A stretch of DNA of 37,442 nucleotides from Streptomyces plumbidurans (lineage in GTDB: Bacteria; Actinomycetota; Actinomycetes; Streptomycetales; Streptomycetaceae): contig NZ_JAFJSY010000092.1 in the NCBI RefSeq assembly GCF_019857225.1, forward strand, positions 1 through 37,442, given 5' to 3'. Position numbers and translations under genes: made by a program. The notes under the pieces are model-generated. The model had not been told where the DNA came from and did not search any database. It worked only from the letters and a program-made list of their open reading frames with translations. Every line of letters starts with the position of its first letter. The first letter of the stretch is position 1. Below, piece by piece: positions 32,124 through 37,442 of this stretch.

Positions 32124-33731
32124 CGTGTCCGCCTCCTCCCGCAGCCGCCCCGCCGCGTACTCCTCCCGCAGCACGTTCTTGCGGATCTTGCCCGACCCGG
32201 TCAGCGGGAAGTCCTCGACGAAGACCCAGGTACGGGGGGTCTTGTGCGGGGCGAGATGGGCGCGGACGTGGTCGAAGAGTTCCTTCTCGGCGACCGTACG
32301 GCCGGAGGTGCGGCGGACGAAGGCGGCGACCCGTTCGCCCCAGACGGGGTCGGGGACGCCGACGACGGCGACCTCGGCGACGGCGGGGTGTTCGGCCAGG
32401 ACCTGCTCGATCTCGCGCGGATAGATGTTCTCGCCGCCACGGATGATCATGTCCTTGAGGCGTCCCTCGATACGGCAGTAGCCGCGTTCGTCCATCGAGG
32501 CGAGGTCCCCGGTGTGCAGCCAGCCGTCGCCGTCGACCGCCGCGGCGGTGTCGGCCGGGGCGTCGAGGTAGCCGGTCATGACGTGGTAGCCGCGGGTGCA
32601 CAGTTCACCGGTGACCCCGTTCGGTACGACCGTGCCCGCCGCGTCCACGATCTTCACCTCGGACAGCGGCAGCGGCCTGCCCACCGTGTGGGCGCGGTCC
32701 TCGGGACTGTCGTCGAGCCGCGTGATGGTGATTCCGGGGGAGGCCTCGGTCTGGGCGTAGATGATGCACAGCGGCACCCCGAGAATCTCCTCGACCCGGC
32801 GCACCAGCTCGGGCGGGACGAAGGCGCCGCCCGACAGCACGTACCGCAGGGACGAGAGGTCGGTACGGGGGAGCGCGGGGTGTTCGAGCATGGCGATGAG
32901 CATGGTCGGCACACCGCCCATCACCACGCACCGTTCGGACTCGGTGAGTTCGAGCATCAGCCCCGGCTCGAAGTACGGAGGCAGCACCTGGGTGCCGAGG
33001 CTCACGATCGCCGAGAGGGTGGCCAGCACGCAGCCCGCCGTGTGGAACAGCGGCATCGGATTGAGCTGGGCCTCGCCCGGCCGCAGCCCGAAGGTGCGGA
33101 CGTAGGACAGCCGCGCGTTGTTGGTGATGCCGCGATGGTGCAGGACCACGCCCTTCGGTACGCCGGTCGTGCCCGAGGTGTACTGGATCTGCGCCGGTGA
33201 CGAGGGGTCGGTCTCGGGCAGCTCCCGGTCCGGCGAGCCCTCGGCGCAGAACTCCGCCCAGTCCTCGAACAGCACGCTCGTGCGCAGGTGGGGCAGGTCC
33301 GCGCGGATGCCGGCCAGGGTCCGGGCCATCGGATTGCCGCGGTACTCCCGGCGCAGGAAGACGCCCGCCGCCCGGGAATGGCCGAGCACGTGCCGCAACT
33401 CCGCCTGGCGCAACGCCGGGTTGACCGTGACGAGCGTGATGTCCGCGAGGGCCGCGGCGAGTTCGAGGATCACCCACTCCGGGATGTTGTTCGCCCACAC
33501 CGCCACCCGCTCGCCCGGCGAGAACCGTCCGAGCAGGGCCCGGGCGGCGCGCTCCGCCTCGTCGAGCAGTTCGGCGTACGTCCACCGTCGCCGCGCGGCG
33601 GGGTCCGGCACCCCCTCCACCAGTGCGAGCGTGTCCGGTGCCTGCTCGGCCGCCCTGCGCAGCAGCGATCCGACGGTCTCGTCCAGCAGTTCCTCGCCGG
33701 GCTCGCCCGGCCGGTACGACGTGCCCACCAT
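32115..33731 (-). CDS. AMP-dependent acyl-CoA synthetase (FadD-like)
   Basis: The 538-residue protein is a full-length adenylate-forming enzyme: P-loop YTSGTTGVPKG, the A5 region IIYAQTEAS, GDLASMDERGYCRIEGRLKDMIIRGGENIYP (hinge) and the catalytic lysine motif PLTGSGKIRKN near the end. It should activate a fatty or aromatic acid to its CoA thioester. It lies outside the biosynthetic cluster, beyond the decayed segment, so a role in the pathway is not implied. The next gene on the strand starts about 90 bases upstream of its start. Confidence 0.92.
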   Translation of the reverse strand: MVGTSYRPGEPGEELLDETVGSLLRRAAEQAPDTLALVEGVPDPAARRRWTYAELLDEAERAARALLGRFSPGERVAVWANNIPEWVILELAAALADITLVTVNPALRQAELRHVLGHSRAAGVFLRREYRGNPMARTLAGIRADLPHLRTSVLFEDWAEFCAEGSPDRELPETDPSSPAQIQYTSGTTGVPKGVVLHHRGITNNARLSYVRTFGLRPGEAQLNPMPLFHTAGCVLATLSAIVSLGTQVLPPYFEPGLMLELTESERCVVMGGVPTMLIAMLEHPALPRTDLSSLRYVLSGGAFVPPELVRRVEEILGVPLCIIYAQTEASPGITITRLDDSPEDRAHTVGRPLPLSEVKIVDAAGTVVPNGVTGELCTRGYHVMTGYLDAPADTAAAVDGDGWLHTGDLASMDERGYCRIEGRLKDMIIRGGENIYPREIEQVLAEHPAVAEVAVVGVPDPVWGERVAAFVRRTSGRTVAEKELFDHVRAHLAPHKTPRTWVFVEDFPLTGSGKIRKNVLREEYAAGRLREEADTSD

Positions 33732-33824
33732 GTCAGCCCCCGGGGTCGAGCGTGCCGTGGTCGGTCGGCCACGACGCCAGTATCCCGGACCCCGGCCCGC
33801 CGCCCAATGCCCCGAGCGGGCCGG

Positions 33825-34169
33825 TCAGTTGCCGGCCGACGGGCCCAGGGAGCGGGCGGTGACCCTCGCGAGATGGCGGGTGAACACCTCGCGGGTGTCG
33901 GGGGTGAGGGTGCGCAGGGCGACCAGCGCGGTGATCACCACGTCGCACAGCTCGCCCTGGACGTCGTCCCAGGTGTGGGTCACGCCCTTGCGCGGGTTCT
34001 GCCCGGTCGCGCCGATCACCGCCTGCGCCACCTCGCCGACCTCCTCCGACAGCTTGAGCACGCGCAGCAGCAGACCCTCGTCGCCGCCGAGGGGGCGGTT
34101 GTCGTCCAGCCAGGCCCACAGGGCGTCGATGGAGGGCCAGATGTCAGGAGAGCGAGGTAGTTCGGTCAT
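33825..34169 (-). CDS. MazG-like nucleotide pyrophosphohydrolase family protein
   Basis: The 114-residue helical protein has the MazG-type metal site: KLSEEVGEVAQAVIGATG (ExxE) and, after a short loop, WDDVQGELCDVVITALVAL (ExxD). Single-domain members hydrolyse nucleoside triphosphates or related compounds. The ATG at 34169 (MTELPRSP) sits inside the first unit of a 19-base tandem repeat, so the repeat also forms its leader. Confidence 0.82.
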   Translation of the reverse strand: MTELPRSPDIWPSIDALWAWLDDNRPLGGDEGLLLRVLKLSEEVGEVAQAVIGATGQNPRKGVTHTWDDVQGELCDVVITALVALRTLTPDTREVFTRHLARVTARSLGPSAGN

Positions 34170-34244
34170 GCCACGCAGCCTGCCCCATGCCACGCAGCCT
34201 GCCCCATGCCATGCACCCTGCCCCATGCCATGCACCCTGCCCCG
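34169..34244. repeat. 19-base tandem repeat, four copies
   Basis: Four head-to-tail units (34169-34187, 34188-34206, 34207-34225, 34226-34244). Units 1 and 2 are identical; units 3 and 4 share the substitutions that turn CACGCAGCC into CATGCACCC. The array fills the gap between the DoxX stop and the MazG-like start. Confidence 0.9.
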
Positions 34245-34249
34245 CCGGA

Positions 34250-34816
<567 letters not shown>

Positions 34817-34956
34817 GGTCTCTCCCGGAACAGACGGCAGGAACAGCCCCCTGCGTCTCCCCTCCGCCTGTCCACCGTCGCACCTCGCGCCGCCCGTCAC
34901 CCGCTCGGGCCGCCGTACGGGTGGCGGGTGCCGGTGCCCGGTGTGAGTCTGCTGGC

Positions 34957-35283
34957 ATGACGATTCAGCCTGCCAAACTCACCGACCCGGCCGTCCGTGC
35001 CTTCGTCACCGCCGTCAACGCCCATGACCGCGCGGGCTTCCTGGACCTTCTGACGGAGAACGCGACCATGGCGGACGACGGCTCCGATCGCGATCTGAAC
35101 GAGTGGATCGACCGGGAGATCTTCTCCTCCAACGGCCATCTGGACGTCGACAACGAGTCCCGGGGCGGCCGCGCCCTCCTCGCCCACTACCGCAACGACA
35201 CCTGGGGCGAGATGCGCACGCGCTGGAGCTTCACGGTCGACGACGACGGGCGTATCTCCCGCTTCGAGACCGGGCAGGCCTGA
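34957..35283 (+). CDS. NTF2/SnoaL-like protein (outside the cluster)
   Basis: The 108-residue protein has the NTF2-like pattern: FVTAVNAHDRAGFLDLLTENATMADDG, an acidic middle and the closing WSFTVDDDGRISRFETGQA. It lacks the MWN and GVDIF landmarks of the three cluster proteins, so it is a separate subfamily. Function is unknown. It is followed by a short purine-rich repeat (GAAGGAGCCC copies at about 35299-35335) before the aldo/keto reductase gene. Confidence 0.75.
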   Translation: MTIQPAKLTDPAVRAFVTAVNAHDRAGFLDLLTENATMADDGSDRDLNEWIDREIFSSNGHLDVDNESRGGRALLAHYRNDTWGEMRTRWSFTVDDDGRISRFETGQA

Positions 35284-35374
35284 CCCCCGGAACAAAGAAG
35301 GAGCCCGAAGGAACCCAGAAGGAGCCCGAAAGGGCTTGCCCTGGCGTGCGCTCCAACTCCTAACGTCTTCGCCC

Positions 35375-36355
35375 ATGGAGACGAACAGAACTCTCGGCAG
35401 CAGTGGCATCGACGTGAGCGCTCTCGGCTTCGGCTGCTGGGCGATCGGCGGCGAGTGGTCCACCCCGGACGGCCACCCTCTCGGCTGGGGCAAGGTGGAC
35501 GACGAGGAGTCCGTACGGGCGATCCACCGCGCCCTCGACCTCGGTGTGACCTTCTTCGACACCGCCGACACCTACGGCACCGGGCACAGTGAACGCGTGC
35601 TCGGCCGGGCGCTCGGCAAGCGGCGCGCGGACGTGGTCGTCGCCACCAAGTGGGGCAACGTCTTCGACGAGAGCACCCGCACCTCGCTCGGCCAGGACGA
35701 CTCCGTGGAGCACGTCCGCGAGGCGCTCACCGCCTCGCTCGCCCGGCTCGGCGCCGACTACGTCGACCTGTACCAACTGCACATCTCCGACGCCCGGCCC
35801 GACCGGGCCGCCCGCCTCCGGGACGTCTGCGAGGAGTTGGTGGGCGAGGGCCTGATCCGGGCCTACGCGTGGAGCACCGACGACCCGGCGCGGGCCGCCG
35901 TCTTCGCCGAGGGCGCCCACTGCGCGGCCGTGCAGCACGCCCTGAACGTCTTCCAGGACGCCCCCGAGATGCTCGCCCTGTGCGAGGAGTCGGATCTCGC
36001 GAGCATCAACCGCAGCCCGCTGGCGATGGGGCTGCTGGCCGGAAAGCGCCAGGGCCCCCTGGAGGCCGGGGACATCCGCAGTACGCCGCCGGAGTGGCTG
36101 CCGGGCTTCACCGCGGGCACCGGCGCCGACGCCGACTGGCTCTCCCGCGTCGACGCGATCAGGGAGATCCTCACCAGCGGCGGTCGTACGCTCGCCCAGG
36201 GCGCCCTCGGCTGGATCTGGGCCCGCAGCCCGCGCACCGTGCCGATCCCCGGCTTCCGCTCGGTCGCCCAGGCCGAGCAGAACGCGGGCGCGCTCGCGAA
36301 GGGGCCGCTCACCCCCGCCCAGCTGGCCGAGATCGACGGCATCCTCGGCAGGTAG
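35375..36355 (+). CDS. Aldo/keto reductase
   Basis: The 326-residue (beta/alpha)8 NADPH oxidoreductase has the catalytic tetrad in place: Asp and Tyr in FFDTADTYGTGHSE, Lys in VVATKWGN and His in LYQLHISD. The cofactor-binding end VPIPGFRSVAQAEQNAGAL is typical. The ATG at 35375 (METNRTLGSSGIDVSALGFG) was preferred over a frame start 39 bases earlier. Substrate unknown; it is a common stand-alone gene in actinobacteria. Confidence 0.92.
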   Translation: METNRTLGSSGIDVSALGFGCWAIGGEWSTPDGHPLGWGKVDDEESVRAIHRALDLGVTFFDTADTYGTGHSERVLGRALGKRRADVVVATKWGNVFDESTRTSLGQDDSVEHVREALTASLARLGADYVDLYQLHISDARPDRAARLRDVCEELVGEGLIRAYAWSTDDPARAAVFAEGAHCAAVQHALNVFQDAPEMLALCEESDLASINRSPLAMGLLAGKRQGPLEAGDIRSTPPEWLPGFTAGTGADADWLSRVDAIREILTSGGRTLAQGALGWIWARSPRTVPIPGFRSVAQAEQNAGALAKGPLTPAQLAEIDGILGR

Positions 36356-36398
36356 AGGGCGGGCGAAGCTCCTGTTGGGCGCGGTGTACGGTCCCTTG

Positions 36399-37442
36399 AT
36401 GCACGATTTCTCTCCGCTGACGCGGCGAGCCGCTCTCGGCCTGACCGCAGCCGCCGTCCCGCTCGCCGCGGCGGCCCCCGCCTCCGCCGCGACCACCGTC
36501 GTGGGCGGTGCGCGCCTCGCCCGCAAGGGAATTCAGGTGAGCGGTGCCACCGGACTGCCGGAGAAACTCAGCGCGAACGCCTGGCTCGTCGCGGACTGCG
36601 ACAGCGGAGAGGTGCTCGCCTCCTACGGCGCGCACCGCCGCCTGGCCCCCGCGTCCACGCTGAAGATGCTCTTCGCCGACACGGTGCTGACCAAGTTCCA
36701 CCGCAGCGACCGGCACAAGGTGACCGCCGCCGACCTGGCGGGCATCCCGCCGGGCTCCAGCCTGGTGGGGATCAAGCCCGGGATCACCTACACCGTCGAG
36801 CAGTTGTGGCAGGGCGTCTTCCTGCGCTCGGGCAACGACGCCGTTCATGTGCTCGCCCACATGAACGGCGGAGTGGCGAAGACGGTCGCCGAGATGCAGG
36901 CCAGGGCCGCGGACCTGCAGGCGCTGGACACCCACGTGGTCAGCCCCGACGGCTACGACCACAAGGGCCAGCTGTCCTCGGCCTACGACCTCACCCTGTT
37001 CGCCCGGCACGGGCTGAAGAACGCCGACTTCCGCGCGTACTGCCACACCAGGACCGCCCAGTTCCCGGCCGGCGGGAAGAAGACCTTCCAGATCCAGAAC
37101 ACCGACCGGCTGCTCACCGGCGCCTGGGGCGTGAAGACGTACGACGGGCTGATCGGGGTCAAGAACGGCTTCACCAGCCATGCCGGCAACACCTTCACCG
37201 GCGCCGCCACCCGCGACGGCCGCACCCTGCTGGTCACCGTGATGCACCCCACCAGCGGCTACAACGCCGTCTACGAGGAGACGGCCGCGCTGCTCGACTG
37301 GGGCTTCACGAAAGGGAGTTCGGCCAAGGCGGTGGGCACGCTGGTGCGGCCGCTCAGCGAGGGCGGTGCGCGCACGACCCCCACGCGCAAGGCGGCCCGG
37401 GCGGCGGCGGGCGCTCCGGGCGCACCGGCGGGCGGCCCCACG
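36399..37442 (+). CDS. D-alanyl-D-alanine carboxypeptidase (PBP5/6 type), 3' end outside window
   Basis: The frame is open from the ATG at 36399 to the last base, 348 codons without a stop. The N-terminus LTRRAALGLTAAAVPLAAA followed by ASA is a twin-arginine-like signal peptide, so the enzyme should be exported. Penicillin-binding motifs are present: SxxK in APASTLKML (about 87-90), SxN in LRSGNDAVH and KNG in GVKNGFTSHAGN in the place of KTG. It should trim the terminal D-Ala of peptidoglycan stems. After the catalytic domain comes an Ala/Pro/Gly-rich stretch that probably leads to a C-terminal anchor beyond the window. Confidence 0.88.
   Translation, partial: MHDFSPLTRRAALGLTAAAVPLAAAAPASAATTVVGGARLARKGIQVSGATGLPEKLSANAWLVADCDSGEVLASYGAHRRLAPASTLKMLFADTVLTKFHRSDRHKVTAADLAGIPPGSSLVGIKPGITYTVEQLWQGVFLRSGNDAVHVLAHMNGGVAKTVAEMQARAADLQALDTHVVSPDGYDHKGQLSSAYDLTLFARHGLKNADFRAYCHTRTAQFPAGGKKTFQIQNTDRLLTGAWGVKTYDGLIGVKNGFTSHAGNTFTGAATRDGRTLLVTVMHPTSGYNAVYEETAALLDWGFTKGSSAKAVGTLVRPLSEGGARTTPTRKAARAAAGAPGAPAGGPT

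Overview
The window is very GC-rich, with strongly GC-biased third codon positions, frequent GTG starts and start/stop overlaps of the ATGA or GTGA type. It carries Streptomyces hallmarks: a SARP regulator, rare TTA codons confined to regulatory or pathway genes, and a cold-shock gene next to a DEAD-box helicase gene. I read it as a Streptomyces (or close relative) chromosomal segment. No tRNA, rRNA, CRISPR array, intact transposase or integrase was recognised.

Layout. 1-3.1 kb: two unrecognised proteins, a DUF4291 protein and a serine beta-lactamase-like hydrolase. 3.4-6.3 kb: cold-shock protein, DEAD-box RNA helicase, CBS-like protein and STAS protein. 6.2-11.4 kb (minus strand): a compact operon for lysine 6-aminotransferase, a semialdehyde dehydrogenase and a fused E1 alpha/beta 2-oxoacid dehydrogenase, which reads as lysine catabolism. 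11.8-30.5 kb: an apparently complete biosynthetic gene cluster. 30.5-31.6 kb: a graveyard of decayed gene pieces, including a contractile tail sheath gene. 31.6-37.4 kb: ordinary chromosomal genes (TOBE protein, acyl-CoA synthetase, MazG-like, DoxX, NTF2-like, aldo/keto reductase, truncated DD-carboxypeptidase).

The cluster has three transcription blocks. Block A (plus, 13.0-17.9 kb) encodes an alpha/beta hydrolase, a flavin oxidoreductase, an ACP, a ketosynthase and a chain-length-factor-like partner without catalytic residues. Block B (minus, 21.1-18.6 kb) encodes a TetR regulator, a FabG-like ketoreductase, an Sfp-type phosphopantetheinyl transferase and a tiny protein. Block C (plus, 21.6-30.5 kb) encodes three paralogous SnoaL/NTF2-like proteins, two non-canonical KAS III-like proteins, a second complete KAS II, an EhpF/LuxE-like adenylating enzyme paired with an EhpG/LuxC-like acyl reductase, and an MFS exporter. 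A SARP gene and an ECF-like sigma gene complete the regulators. The combination suggests a short, reduced type II polyketide or fatty-acid-like chain built on one ACP, modified by KAS III/SnoaL partners and reduced at a carboxylate to an aldehyde. I do not recognise a characterised product. Lysine-derived units from the adjoining operon are a possible but unproven input.

Regulation visible in the sequence: TTA codons in the SARP gene, the PPTase gene and the first gene of block C predict bldA dependence, and a perfect inverted repeat lies at the predicted transcription start of the SARP gene.
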